Shown here piece by piece: positions 1 to 12,900 of a DNA stretch of 64,000 nt. A program made the translations under genes and the position numbers. The notes under the pieces were generated by a model. That model was not told where the DNA came from. It worked only from the letters and a program-made list of their open reading frames with translations, and ran no database searches. The DNA is from Parasponia andersonii (taxonomy: Eukaryota; Streptophyta; Magnoliopsida; Rosales; Cannabaceae), in assembly GCA_002914805.1 (NCBI GenBank), contig JXTB01000478.1, positions 131,757 through 195,756 on the forward strand. The letters are read 5' to 3'. Each line of letters opens with the position of its first letter. The first letter of the stretch is position 1.

Positions 1-51
1 GCATTCTTCAATAGCTTTCGAGTATTGTACCCTTGAATATTCATCAATATA

Positions 52-160
52 GTGAGAAAACAGTGGACGTAGGCTCATCTTTTTCGGGGCCGAACCACTA
101 TAAATCCCTCTCCCCTTTATTTGCTTTGATTATTTATCTCAATTTACACAAGCCACATCT
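52..160 (+). repeat. Probable copia LTR U5 remnant
   Basis: The phrase around 66-108 (a GTGGACGTAGG block, then a CCGAACCA block) has the layout of the R-U5 segment of many plant Ty1/copia LTRs. The intact copia LTR in this window has the equivalent phrase at about 33988-34018 (GTGGATGTAGCC, then GTGAACCA). The rest of the element is cut off by the window edge or lost. It could be a chance fragment; only the short phrase supports the call. Confidence 0.4.
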
Positions 161-1451
161 CTTAATTATTCATAAATTTATTGTTGATAAAACCTCCATC
201 AGAATGTAAATTGATAACTGAAACCACTGCCATCCCTTCCTAAAAGTTACTTATAAGAACTAAATTATGTTCCAATTTAAACTGTATAACATCATTATTA
301 CGAATAATACACTCCTTGCTAATATAAATGTTCAGTTACCTGCAAAAACAACACACAGCTGCTTATAAATGTTAATCTCTTCTTTTTGTTACGTCGAATA
401 TCGTCTATGAGGTGAATAAAGACATTGTGGCCCAATTTTTTCGTCTGACACTGCTCACTCGGTCCTTGTATGCAGCATAATATTGATGTAACAATGAAGT
501 CCCAATTTTATTAATGATTTATTATTAGTCTACTGATATAAGCTTATCCTTTCCAAAATAAAAAATAGAAAATAAAAAATTGATAAGCCCGTTCTTTTAA
601 ATCTGAAGTTGGCTTATTTAATTGTTGAATTATATCTCTATGACTTCTTTCTAAAAATTATATAAATACAAATGAAAAAACCTTTGAAAATTGCTAAAAC
701 AACAAAATTTAAATATGAATCTTATTTATATATACGGAATAAATAATATTATTAAATACATGAACATGTCATTTATCAAATATGATGCACTTATTGTAAA
801 ATCTATATTAAATAAATTAGTTACCTCTTATCAAGCTCATTTGTCAAAATTCTCCTACTTTATATCATTGACTCCAATTTTTTACTTTTTCCTCAATTGT
901 TGTCTTTTCTTTTTAAATAAATAGTCTAAAATCTTTTGAATAACCATATAATGGACAAGGATCAAGACAATAAAAATGAGTATTTTTCTCCATAGATCCT
1001 TTTCTCTTGTATGCTCCGCAAGTTGTCTCCTCTCCTCTTCTGGTAGGCGGTACCTCCCTTATCGGAAAAAGGCTATTCTCTCTCCTTGATATGGTTTTTT
1101 TCTCATTTTATCTTTTCATAATTTTTCCCCAAATAATCTTTTTGTATGTAAAGATAGTTGTCCACTTAAATCTAGATTTATGGTATTTTTCGTATCCAAA
1201 TTTAGATTTGTAGTGTTTTGAGTTTGTTTTTTTGGTATTTTTTTTTATTTTTTAATATGGTTATCTCTCAGTATCATTTTCAATCTAATTATAGAGATTT
1301 TTTTCTTATTATATGTTGTTGTGGGTGTATTGCTCATATTCTTCTAGATCTGAGCCAGAGCTAGAAGATGAAAACATTTCAAGATTTTTTTCTTAGAGTC
1401 TCTGAGCCCAGTAATATATGGGCTAGTAATTCGTACGTAGAACAAAATTAT

Positions 1452-1560
1452 TATGGCATTTATTGATAGACGCCGTTAATAAGAGATTTGTTGTGATATT
1501 TACTGATAGACATCATTAATGGGAGTCAATTATGGTGTTCACTGATAAATACCTTGATAG
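1452..1560. repeat. Three imperfect tandem copies of a ~40-bp phrase
   Basis: ATGGCATTTATTGATAGAC (1452 on), GTGATATTTACTGATAGAC (about 1493 on) and ATGGTGTTCACTGATAAAT (about 1533 on) recur at about 40-base spacing. The first two are each followed by a CCGTTAAT or TCATTAAT phrase. This is a short degenerate tandem repeat with no coding potential seen. Confidence 0.5.
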
Positions 1561-3059
1561 AATATTTTTTTTTTGTTTCTGTTAGTGAGAGGTGATATGT
1601 GTAATCATATTTTTTGTAATAAGAATACGATAACCTACATATTTAGATTGGGTCGAGATTATATATATCTCAAGAGATGTTTCTATTTTTCTTTAGAAAC
1701 TTTTAACTCTCCTTATAGCCAAGGTTGGCCAGCTATAATTTAATTTCTTAAAAACCATTAGGAAAAAGAGACAGAAAAAAGAACAATAACAAATTATAAG
1801 TTTTGAAAGTCTGAGGACTAAACCAAAATAAATGTAATTTAGTACAAGGACAAGTATATTTGGAAGTCAAAGACCGAAACAAGATTCCAAAGTATTATTA
1901 AAAAAAAAAATACAAGATTCCAAAGTATATTTATATATGTGTATATATATAGCCCAAATTATTATTTTTTTTAAAACAAAAAGAGAGCGAAAGAATGGAC
2001 AGTTTTCCAATCTTTGTCATTTTTTTTTTAATTTTTCTGAAAAAAGAAAGTGAGGAAATGGAAATTTAAAAAAAAAAGTACAAAGATATACTGTTTTGCG
2101 GGAAAAAAATATCACATGTTATGCTTCTGTAAATTATTGTCATATTTCACACTCGTGAAACATTATTATTACTATATTTAATATTCAAAATATGATGAAT
2201 GCTTATACAGTCTTTTATTTTTCCACTTTTTTTCATGTAAAATATTTAAGTCAAGTCCTTGTGTACGAAATAATGAGTCAATAAAATGGGAAATAAGATG
2301 GATTTAGTTAGCATTTCTATCAAGCTATATATTATATATGATCGAAATTTGTTCAAATCTTATATGAATGTTACATGCTTTTTTTTCCCTATTTGTTTTC
2401 ATAACAAAATGAGAATTAGGAAAAAAAAATAATATATTGATAAATTGATGCCAAATTGATCGCATTTTCAAAGTATAGAGTCTAAAATAAGATTTAAATG
2501 TGGTTATAAGCTTAACTTGATGATAGTTACCACACTCGTATCCATTGTATTAAGTTCAAATCTCTGACTCAGTTGTTAAAAAAATAACATTTAAAGAATG
2601 ATCAAATTTTAGGTTTTTTTTTTTTTTCCAAAAATAGATTAACCCTAAGTTAAAAGTAAAGTGAAAATAACCCAAATAAATACAATACAACTACCAGGGT
2701 GAAAAATTGAAATGAAAAAGTTTGGAGAACGGGAATTGTCCCTTCTTTGGAGTGAGTAGTCACCTAGAGACTTCTCTTAGAATTATTTTTTTTATTTAGA
2801 TCTCTAACGTGGTGGATTAGTTAGTATTTTTTGATGAAATAAGTTTAAGTGGTAAGTCTCGGTTCTAAAATCGAGTTTATAATAATAATTTTTTTTAATT
2901 CAAAATAAGAGAAAGATTAGTCGAGAAAAAAACAAAAACACCTCTCACCTGCCAATTTGACTCATATCACTTATAAATAAATAAAAACTCTTATCCTTTA
3001 TTTTTGTTACCTCTCCAAAATTTGGTTTCAGTTTTTGAAACTGTCTCCATCTAATAAAA

Positions 3060-3253
3060 GTTCTACTCTATTCTTACACACGCAGCCTTTTCGCTACAAC
3101 CTTTTCGCTACAGAAGAAGGAAGAAGAAGAAGAAGCAGAGGTTAACAATCGAGACCACTGGTTCTATATCTCTGAATCAAAGCTTTCTTTTCAATACAAT
3201 ATATTTATATATATATATCACAGTCATACACAGAAAGAGAGAAGTGAGCTCTG
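3060..3253 (+). promoter_or_regulatory. Probable 5' UTR of SHH2-like gene
   Basis: The stretch changes from AT-rich intergenic sequence to a purine-rich GAA/AAG tract (about 3111-3140) and then a pyrimidine/AT mix directly before the start codon, as in plant leaders. No ATG occurs in the last 100 bases before 3254. The transcription start is inferred only. Confidence 0.4.
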
Positions 3254-6200
3254 ATGGGTAGGCCTCCCAGTAATGGAGGCCCTGCCTTCCGCTTCACCCC
3301 TACTGAGGTATCTGACTCTCTCCTGTTCTTCTTCCTTCTCCTTTACTTTCACATTTTTTTAATCATGGAAGAGTATATCTTCCTCTCTACGCACCTGGGT
3401 ATCCTATTTTTTTTTTTTTAAATTAGACTCGATTTTTTCTGAGTTTTAGCCTCTTAATTCGTCTGTACCCCATTAATGCATGTTAATTCTTGAATTTAAA
3501 TTCAATTTTGTTGATGGGTTTTGGAAATTTTGATTCGTAGGAGCTTTTTATTGCGATATTGAGTTGAAGTTCTTGAATGGGTCGGCTTGATTTTTGCCGT
3601 GTTTCTCATTTCTTGAACTCGAATATGTTGATTGGGCTTGAAAGTTATTGATTTAGAGAACTCAGCTGGAAATTTGTCTATCTTTTGGGAAAATACATTG
3701 ATAAATTTATTAATTGAATTTTGTTTTTTTGGGGTTTTATTTGATATAGCTTACTGATTGTGTATTAGGGTTCTTTTTTTATTTCTTTAAAAATAATTAA
3801 GTGGGTTTGGGAGATTATGCGCCTTCTACTCTTTAAAAACGTTTTTGTTGAGGCGCATGGCCTCTTATTAGTTCCCTTCCTTCTATTAAATCTGGATCTT
3901 TTGCTCATTTAAGCGTTCCTTTGTATAATCATGGTGCTAAGGTGAATTTTTCCCCAACAAAAGCTCCTTATTAGGAAGGGAGTTTGTACCACTTCCTTCT
4001 TTACAAACATCCACTTGAAATCTCCTTGAGCATATATATATTAGTCACGCTAATAAGTCAGCTAAGGGAACGTATACAATATGCGAATTTTTTTTTTATT
4101 TGTGTGTGTCTATGTGGGTATACACATTTGCAATATGCTATAAGTATTTCTATATGCATAGGTATGATGTCTACTGTTTCCATATGCCTTTTAGTACAAG
4201 AATCGTCTTTCTCGATGATGGACCAAAGGCTATATTTATGAGCTTTAGTTAATACTCTTAAGAACTTCTTTTTCTAAGGTTACGGAGATGGAAACTATTC
4301 TGCAAGAACACAATAATTCAATGCCTGCACGTGAACTTCTCGTTGGTCTTGCAGATAGGTTCAGGTATGCCTTGGTCTCTTTGAGACTTAAAAAAAAAAA
4401 AAATCTTAAAGGTTACTTTAAATCTTTTAATTTATTACTAGAAGCTAATCTGGGGAATTTGTTAACTCTTGGTACAGTGAATCAAAAGAGCGACAAGGCA
4501 AGATTACGGTGCAAATGAAGCAAGTACGATTATTTTCTTTGTGTTAATGCATGCTGCACTATGGCAAGTTATTTAGAGTGCTGTCTTTAACTTTAGGATT
4601 GTCATTATAGGTTTGGAACTGGTTCCAAAATAGGCGATATGCCATAAGGGCAAAATTAAGTAGAAACCCTGGAAAGTTAAGTGTGTCATCTATGCCTCGG
4701 GATGATCCAATGCCAGTGAGGAATGTGCCTCAACCTTGTACTGCTCCTATACCTGCTTCTTCAGGTACAATGTTCTTTTCTCAAAATTTTAAGTTAAAAA
4801 TCCTTATTTCCTCTTTCTCGATAATTATGTTCTTATATATCAGGTGGTCTTTTTGTTCTGGGTATCCAGTCTTATACTCCGTGCATTTATATTCCATAAA
4901 CTGTAGCCTGAAGTGAGAATTTTAGTTTTTATATGTCACAGTTATCATATGGCACGAACTGCTTATATACTTTCCAAACCTCAAATTTTAAGACTCGCCT
5001 AGTTTATCAAGTTTAAAGGCTAGTTGCTTAGCAAATGATTAATGCTAGAACGGCCGTTGTCTATTCACTTTTTCCGTTTCTTCTTTTTTAATTAAATCAA
5101 CAGCAAGGTGTATTTAATTTTTTTCCACATGTCGGATTAAACATTATGTTGGTTAGAAGGGTAACTTTTTATTGCTATATTGTTTACCAACTTTTTGTTG
5201 CTACATATGAGGCATGAATGTTAGCATATGGGCTGTAATGTCCATGTTCAACTTTTGCTCATTATATTGGGGTAACTAAAGTGTAAGTATCACAAATTTG
5301 ATTTAGATTCCTGAATTTTGAATAATGGAATTATGCATCGTAGACAATAAGGATGATCCAGTGCAACATTCCTGTCAATGGCTGTACTATGTCTCTTCAA
5401 ATTTCTTCCTGTTGCTCCTGTGGTTCTGTTCAACTTCAGACTTTTGTCCTGGCTCTAGCAATTCCCTGTCTCACAATTTAAAATTGAAATCCTATGTTTC
5501 TGTTCTAAGTATTTCCTTTGCATGATTTTCTTTTTTACTTCATACATGTTAGGTGCAAAGGTTGAGAGATCTGAGTTTGTTGAAACCTCACAAATCATGT
5601 TGCAACAAAGTTAAACATTTGAGCATTAAATATTACGTTGACATTTAGTGATTTTCCATTATATGTATCCTAATGTGCTTCAAGCATTTATAATAAATCA
5701 GCCCTCATGTTGCATATGTATCACTAAGCTCTACAGAACGTGTAGTTTTATTGCATTGGTCCAACCTTCAATAAATGCATTCTTGTAGTGATTGTTTCAT
5801 CGTGTCTTGAGAATCTGTATTTATTTTCTCCTCATTCTTTTAACCAGTTGCAGGCTCAGGAAGGAGTGCTTCAGAGAATTCTATAATGGAGTTTGAAGCA
5901 AAATCTGGGAGGGATGGTGCATGGTTGGTATCTTCTATCATTCATTTCTAGGCATTCTAGCTGACTTCTTGATGCTTCTCTTTGTCCTTTCAGGGCTATA
6001 TTAAGTTTTTTCTGGTAAATCAATGATCAACAAATACATTTGCATAGGCAATTTAATCTTTTTGAGTGTTATAATTGCATCAGCTGTCGCATTTAAGGCA
6101 TTACCTGCAAAATAAAAATGGTCCTTTAGATACCAATGTTTTGTAAATGTTAAATTCCCAAAATCTTTGGTGGGATTGTTTTACTACTTTTTAGGAGAAG

Positions 6201-8525
6201 TGAATCAATAAAAGGGGACATTTAAACCGGATAAAAAAGAATTTTAAGAGTCTCAAATACTGTTGGCTCTCAATCTTTTGAGAGGAGATCTGTTACCATT
6301 GCAATGTGTGCTCAGTAATTTGGTAATGTTACCATTGTATGGACTCATCTTATTTCCTTGTGTTTTGCGCAGGTATGATGTTGCTAACTTTTTCTCCCAT
6401 AGATATCTGGACACTGGTGATCCGGTAATTTTCAATCTATTTTTCATGTGCATTTATAGCTTCACGTAATTAAAGAATATTAATTGACCGAATCATATAG
6501 TCTTCGTTTTGTTTCAGCTTTATCCATGCAATCCCTATATCCTATAACCTAAACTAACAAGCAAATGCGCAAGTTAATCAATCATCATTATCAGTACTTG
6601 TGCTATTTTTTAAAAAATAAATAGTTATAAGATGGTTCTAAATAAATATTTATAAGATGCTTGTAGTTGTCATCGAGTTTGTTAATATGTATTTTTTATG
6701 TCTTTTTTATATTGAATCACTAGAGGTTCTTAAATGCAGATAATAAAATTAAGTAAGATACTAACATCGTAACACAGACATATTTTTTTACCACTGAAAA
6801 TAAAAATCTATTATTTGGGTAATATCTTTTATGGGCTTTACATATTTTGTCTGTCCAATTCAAATTTAGAAAATGTTCAGCTCAAGATGAACCACATTGC
6901 TGTTATTTTTCAGTTTATACACTATTTGCTTGCCTGATTATCTGATCGGATGTTGTTGGCTGTTTAGGAAGTACTGGTTCGATTTGCTGGTTTTGGACCT
7001 GAGGAGGATGAGTGGGTTAATGTAAGAAAGCATGTTAGGCAGCGCTCTCTCCCATGTGAATCCTCAGAATGTGTTGCAGTTCTTCCTGGAGATCTCATAC
7101 TCTGTTTTCAGGTAAAAACCCATTTTGTGCCTATAGGAAATCACAATTTCACGGATAATCTGTTGAGAAGTTATTTCTCATTACATTATCTTTAAAATTA
7201 CATGAATTAAACTTTTCAGGAAGGTAAAGAGCAGGCTCTTTATTTTGATGCCCACGTCCTTGATGCTCAAAGACGAAGACATGATGTAAGGGGCTGTCGT
7301 TGTAGGTTTCTGGTGCGCTATGATCACGATCAGTCTGAGGTATAACATTTTCTCATCATGATTATTTTATGTTTTTAATTCCCTTGGTCTCTATTCATGT
7401 CTATTTGTTATGGTCTTGGTCTCAGTACACAAAGGGTAATGTAATATGTAGGGCCAGTTTATCTTTTATTCTGTTATGCTAATCTGATTTTCAAGAAGCC
7501 GTGCCAAGAGAAATGAAGGATGCTGTGGCACGCTATAAATTAATATCTGGCACGCTATAAATTAATATCTAGCATGGGGTCGGATTTGGAGTGATTGCTT
7601 TAAGCAAATATTGCTTCTTTTTGCACAGTGGCATGGGAATTAAGGATTTTTTTTTTGGTCTTTCAGGAAAAGATAATGCTTTAGAGATAGCGGTCACTTT
7701 AACCAGTAATTGACAAATAAATTTGTGCATTTTTTTCATAAATTTTCAATAGTATAACAACATTTGGAAAGATTTGAGATTATGAAAATTATAAGTGCCG
7801 TTATGTGGTAGACATAATCCAACATAGGTTTGTGAAGCCGGCAACACGAGGTTCTTCAAATTGCTTTGTTTATCACTTTCGGTCGCTGAATAACTGCGTG
7901 CAAAGTGGTTCATTGAACAATGATCATAACACTGTTTGATCGCTGAATAACTGCATTCAAAGTGGGGACATAGATCAATGTATCATCAGACCGTTTCATG
8001 ATTTGCGCAGAAGATAAGAAGTGGCATTTATATTTTTTTTTATGTTTCCACTAGTATCAAGTCACTTTATGATTTGTTTTTTTCAAGTTAGAAATTAATT
8101 GGTTCTTCTTGACTCTTGTTTTTCAGGAAATTGTGCCACTGCGGAAAGTTTGCCGTCGGCCCGAAACCGATTATCGGTTGCAACAACTTCATGCTGTGAA
8201 TGAGGCAGCATCAGTAGAGCAGCAGAAAAGTAATCTGGATTCTGTTGCAGTCAATGCTCCGAGGTCTATTATTCCTGCTGAAACAATACAAAGGCAGCAC
8301 AACACAGATGCAGCATCAGCTGCCCCAGTTTCCCTTGCTAATGCCCCTTTAGCCACTCAAACTTCAATTCTTGAATCGAAAAAGGCTGAAACCTGCAATG
8401 TTGTAGGTGCAGGGAATTCAAATACAGTTCCTCCAGATGGAAATCCAATCACGAGCGGCAGTTTAATCAGCAACAGTTCTGTTCTCTTGGGTGACAACAT
8501 GCCAGAAGTTGGAAACATTGGTTGA
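3254..8525 (+). CDS. SHH2: SAWADEE homeodomain protein (SHH2-like)
   Basis: Nine coding exons: 3254-3307, 4279-4364, 4478-4523, 4611-4764, 5854-5923, 6373-6424, 6968-7111, 7220-7339, 8127-8525. All introns are GT..AG, phases close, and the product is 374 residues. An N-terminal homeodomain (about residues 10-75) ends in a WFQNRR recognition helix at 66-71. A SAWADEE domain (about 126-252) follows, with an HX4CXC pattern (H223, C228, C230) and upstream cysteines matching the zinc site of the family. The C-terminal ~120 residues are low-complexity and Ala/Ser/Asn-rich. Known: the paralogue SHH1/DTF1 reads H3K9 methylation through SAWADEE and recruits Pol IV for RNA-directed DNA methylation; SHH2 is its longer relative, and its role varies between species. 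The opening MGRPPSNGG and the long tail favour SHH2 over SHH1. The start codon has G at +4 and follows a GAA-rich leader typical of plant 5' UTRs. Confidence 0.9.
7527..7570. repeat. Perfect 22-bp tandem duplication in SHH2-like intron 8
   Basis: Two adjacent identical 22-base units (7527-7548 and 7549-7570), each starting GGCACGCTATAAATTAATAT. They lie within the intron 7340-8126. Confidence 0.9.
7878..7970. repeat. Imperfect ~60-bp duplication in SHH2-like intron 8
   Basis: A phrase with TCGCTGAATAACTGC followed by CAAAGTGG occurs at about 7883 and again at about 7940, each followed by a CAATG word. It is a second, older duplication in the same intron. Confidence 0.6.
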
Positions 8526-8874
8526 CTTGACATTTTTTGCCATCACCATTTTGTCCAAAGTTATTAGTTTTATGCTCTTTGCTGAGTAACATAGTGACTT
8601 TAGGGTGGTATCAATCTATGAATAGAATATCATCTTCCCTGTAAATTAAAGTCTAAATGTGAAAAACGTGTTGAAGGAAGAATGAAATCTTACAATCAGC
8701 TCAAAGTAACGCTCAGGCACTGTTTTTGAAAATTTGTTGACCACATTTTTTCCCCAAAAAAAAGAAAAAAAAATAAAATAAAAATGGTGGGGATAAGAAC
8801 TTATGACCATAATATTATATGTCGATATGGTAACTAACAAAACTAATCCCAATTTATAGCACTCTCCTGCATTC

Positions 8875-8914
<40 letters not shown>

Positions 8915-9847
8915 AAACCATTTAGAACACTGTCTTGCTTGGGTAATTAAAACAGAGCGAGCGGACTAAATTCGTACTGGTACTCTGGTAGGGTGAAAAT
9001 AAAAAAATTCTGGTAGGTTGAGCATAAGTGGAAAAAGAGCATGTGTCATAGTAATCCTATCAATTACTGTGTTATGATTTATTAATTTTACTTATTGGTT
9101 TCTACTATTGGAAAAGTCTCATGGTTTCTAAATTTAAATAAATCATTTTGGTCTCTTCGTGTAGGTCGGTCTGCATGTTTGCGAGCCTGGCCGTACTGGA
9201 CACTTATGATTTTCTATCAAAAATTTAATTTTGAATATTAGAAAAATAAATGAAGAAATACAAGTATATTTTTCTAAGAAATACTCCTCGAATTTCTTGT
9301 TACTCGAAAAAGAAAAAAATAAAATAAAAACATTGGTTATTTACTAAAAACTACATTCCAAATGTTCTAGTTTATCTAATCTCTTTATACATATACAAGG
9401 ATGCTATAGATTGTTAGTTTTGATAAAATCTAGAGGTCGATAAATACTTATATTTAAGAATTATTATTAGTATTTAAGTTGAATTATAGTCATAGTCATC
9501 CTATCATTTCGGTTCTTGAATTTTCAATTTCTCTTGTAAGTATACTTGCTCAAATTTTATTATTAATTGCACGTTTTTAACCCTTGTGTCAAAGAGTGAG
9601 TAACACCAATTTTTCGAGAATACTTTAGTGAATATTTTGATCAAATGATTTAGTGTATCAAGTTATATAATCGTATGAATCAAATTGATACTAGTAGCAC
9701 ATCTTAAGAAAAATTCTTTGCAAAGTGAAAAATAAAAAATCATAGGCTCTCATCAGTACTTGCCACATATGTCATTCTCATTAATATTATTTTGGCACCA
9801 ACACCAAGTGGAGAAGAGAACGTAGCGCCTCCTAGTTCCCTCCATCT
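8526..9847. other. 3' UTR and intergenic spacer
   Basis: The first ~150 bases are probably the 3' UTR of the SHH2-like gene. The rest is AT-rich with no supported gene. It includes a T20 run directly joined to an A23 run (8875-8917), which can fold back on itself. The promoter of the RTN4IP1-like gene should lie near the right end. Confidence 0.6.
8875..8917. repeat. T20/A23 homopolymer inverted repeat
   Basis: Twenty T (8875-8894) run directly into 23 A (8895-8917). This is a perfect foldback of 20 bp with no loop and a likely slippage or assembly-error site. Confidence 0.85.
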
Positions 9848-9905
9848 TTGCGGACCAGAACACAGACACGTCCTCGCTCTTCCTTCCCCTTATTTCTTTC
9901 TCCCA

Positions 9906-9929
9906 ATGCTCTCAACTTTTCCATACTGA
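9906..9929 (+). promoter_or_regulatory. Possible uORF of RTN4IP1-like gene
   Basis: ATG at 9906 opens a seven-codon frame (MLSTFPY) that stops at 9929, 18 bases before the chosen start at 9948. Its effect depends on the unknown transcription start. Confidence 0.35.
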
Positions 9930-9947
9930 AAAAATCTAGTCGAAAAG

Positions 9948-12900
9948 ATGCGGTTTCTGAGGTCTCGGAGTTTGGGCTTCCGGGTATCCGACCCGNTTTG
10001 CCCGTACCTGAAGGAAAGCCGGAGATGCGTCGTGACCAGCTGTAGAGCCGTTGTTCTGCCCCGCTTCGGTGGTCCGGAGGTTCTGGAGCTCCGCCCCAAT
10101 GTCCATGTTCCTGATCTCAAACCAAACCAGGTCCTCGTCCGCGCTCGTGCTGTCTCCATTAACCCCCTCGATACACGGGTCAGTTCTTCCTCTTTCTCTC
10201 TTTCTTTTCTGGGAAAATTTCTGTTTGGAAACCGAGAAAAGTTGTGTGGATCATACTAATTTTGACGAAATTTTCAGTTCCAGTTCGTTTTCATATTTGG
10301 GTTTTTTTTTTTTGACTGAAACATAGTGAAAAGAAGATTATTGAGAATGATACTTTATTAGTTAATGATGATCGATCTCATTTTGAAATCTCATTTTGTC
10401 AATTTGTCTCTAATTGTCGGGGTAAACGATGTCAAATTATTGAATTTTGCTCTTTGATTCCTTACTGAGTTGCAGGAAGTTCAGTTCATAATTCTGTGTA
10501 TTCTTACTCTCCATTGGAGACGTGGTTAAAGGGTCTTGCTTGGGTTGAAAGAGGGGTTTCTTTTAGTGGGTTTCCAGTTCTATAGTTTCTAGTGTTGTCC
10601 AAAGAGTAACTAGAAGCCCTTTTCAATTTGGTGTCTGATGACTGGATTTGCGGAATGTAGCAAGCCATTGTCCATTGGTTACTGTTTTAATTGTTGTCCA
10701 GAACAAAGAAAACACCAGTGTTTTTGAGATGTATGGGATTAGTTTTGTCAATAATGATCATGACTGTTCTATTTCTGAGCAAATTGAACTAGAAATCGTT
10801 ACTTTTGCAATTTGATTGCGTAACAATTTTTGTGTACCACCCATGTCCTGGATTTACTCTTACAGTTCTTCCACATTCAACCCATTTCAATTGATCAGGA
10901 ATGGAAGTTTCTAAATGTTTTTATTTTTTGCAGATGAGATCGGGCTATGGTCGTTCCATATTTGAGCCTCTTCTACCTCTCATATTGGGACGTGATATTA
11001 GTGGCGATGTTGCAGCTGTTGGAGCTTCAGTCAGGACGCTGAGTGTCGGGCAAGAAGTTTTTGGTGCATTGCATCCAACTGCTGTAAGGGGTACTTATGC
11101 TGACTATGCAATTCTTTCGGAAGACGAAGTTACTCCCAAACCAGTATCTGTTACACACGTGGTAAATATTGGATTAGTGTGGATTAAGAGTTTTATGTTG
11201 TCACATTGTATTTTCTTTTGTTTTGATGTTTTTAATTGCTTCTGTTAGGTTGGACAAAATGGTTTGATCGCAAGTAAAAAGTATTAGTACTCCCTGAAAA
11301 TTTGTGTTATTGCATGTTTGAAACATCATAGCTAATTGTAGTCAATCATTCAACACTTAACAATAGTATTTCATTGGTATAAATAAGGATTTGTGAAGAA
11401 TTAGAGATTTATTTGGATATTTCTCTTCAACTATACAAAAATGTCATAAAGTTGTTATCTATATCTTTGTGACACTCATAGTTTAGGTGGTTGTGCGGCT
11501 GTACTTCAACAAGCCTGTGAAATATTAAGTTGGAGGGTTCACAAGCTTAGGGAGTGAGGATGAAGCAGTGCGGAGATTACTTGATATGGCCCTTCAGCTT
11601 AAGCTGCTGCAAAACATTGAAAAAGATACAGATACATTTTAGTATAATAAATAAACTTCCTGAAGATATAGGTAGAAGGGAAGATTTTGATTTCTTAAAA
11701 GAAATTAGGTGTTTTAGGGTGATGAAATTGAAATATTATTTCTGGAATGCAGAGGCTGCGAAAAGATAAAGTTGCAGCGTATAAAGCCATTTGAATACTT
11801 TATGGGACTTCTACTCTTTCTCTTCTACTTTTAAATTATATAATATAATTGTTAGATTACATCAGTTAGTTTAGCTTTACTTTTAGTTTAGCTTTACTTT
11901 CTGTTTATTTTCATCTGAGTGGAGAACTGTCCTTTTTTAATTTTTATTTCTTTGTTCATTTGTTTTTATTTCTTTAGTCATTTGTTGGTTAGCATCTGAC
12001 TTGAGAACATTTATACATATTATCTTTTCTGTTCTTTTAGGAAGCAAGTGCCATTCCTTTTGCTGCGTTGACTGCATGGCGTGCTCTAAAAAGTACTGCT
12101 AGGATAATTGAGGGGTATGTACTATTCTAATGCTTTTATTTAATTTCAATTCTGTGAAAACATTTATGTGTTCTCTTACTGTCTGATTCGTAAAATTGTC
12201 TCCACAGTCAAAGAATATTAGTCGTGGGTGGTGGAGGAGCAGTGGGTTTTACTGCAATTCAGCTTGCAGTAGCTGCAGGGTGCAATGTCACAACTACTTG
12301 TGGAAGTCAAAGTGTAGACCGAGCATTGGCAGCTGGTGCTGAGCAGGCTGTTGACTATACAGCTGAGGTGTGATGTAGCTAGTTATTGCTCTGCTGCATT
12401 CCATTTCAGTACCTGTGTGAGATTCAAATACTTCATAATTTTGAACAAGAGAACGAGGGCTTAATAATGATTTCTTCCTGGTTTCTATGAGCTTACAGTA
12501 TTTAGTTAACAGGATGCTGAATTGGCAATAAAGGGCAAATTTGATGCTGTCTTGGACACCATTGGCGTTCCAGAGACGGAAAGAATAGGGGTAAATTTTT
12601 TGAAGAGAGGTGGACACTACATGACTCTTCAGGTAATTATATGCTTGTGTTTATGTTTCCACACATGCTGAAAATTTTCTTGTTTACTTATTATTTCAGC
12701 CTTCCTTTTTGTCTTTCCTTGATGTTATAGGGTGAGGCAGCATCATTGACTGATAACTATGGACTTTTTATTGGGCTTCCACTTGCATCAACTATTCTAT
12801 TGAAGAAACAAATGCAATATCGATACACTCATGGAATAGGTAAATACATAAATAATTGATTTTCCAGAAGGGAGGTTGAGTTTGAAACAAATTTGAGTAT

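Larger units (their letters stand above)
1..3060. other. AT-rich intergenic DNA upstream of SHH2-like gene
   Basis: No coding exon with plant-like splice context or a recognisable protein was found. Short open frames around 691-924 and 1007-1213 are low-complexity and unsupported. The stretch holds a probable LTR remnant near position 60, three imperfect copies of a roughly 40-base phrase at 1452-1560, and many A or T runs. The promoter of the SHH2-like gene should lie in the last few hundred bases. Confidence 0.6.

Noticed and set aside
9848-10045. Alternative start of the RTN4IP1-like gene in another frame
   Set aside because: Its frame does not join the downstream exons; the ATG at 9948 reads in phase through all seven exons.
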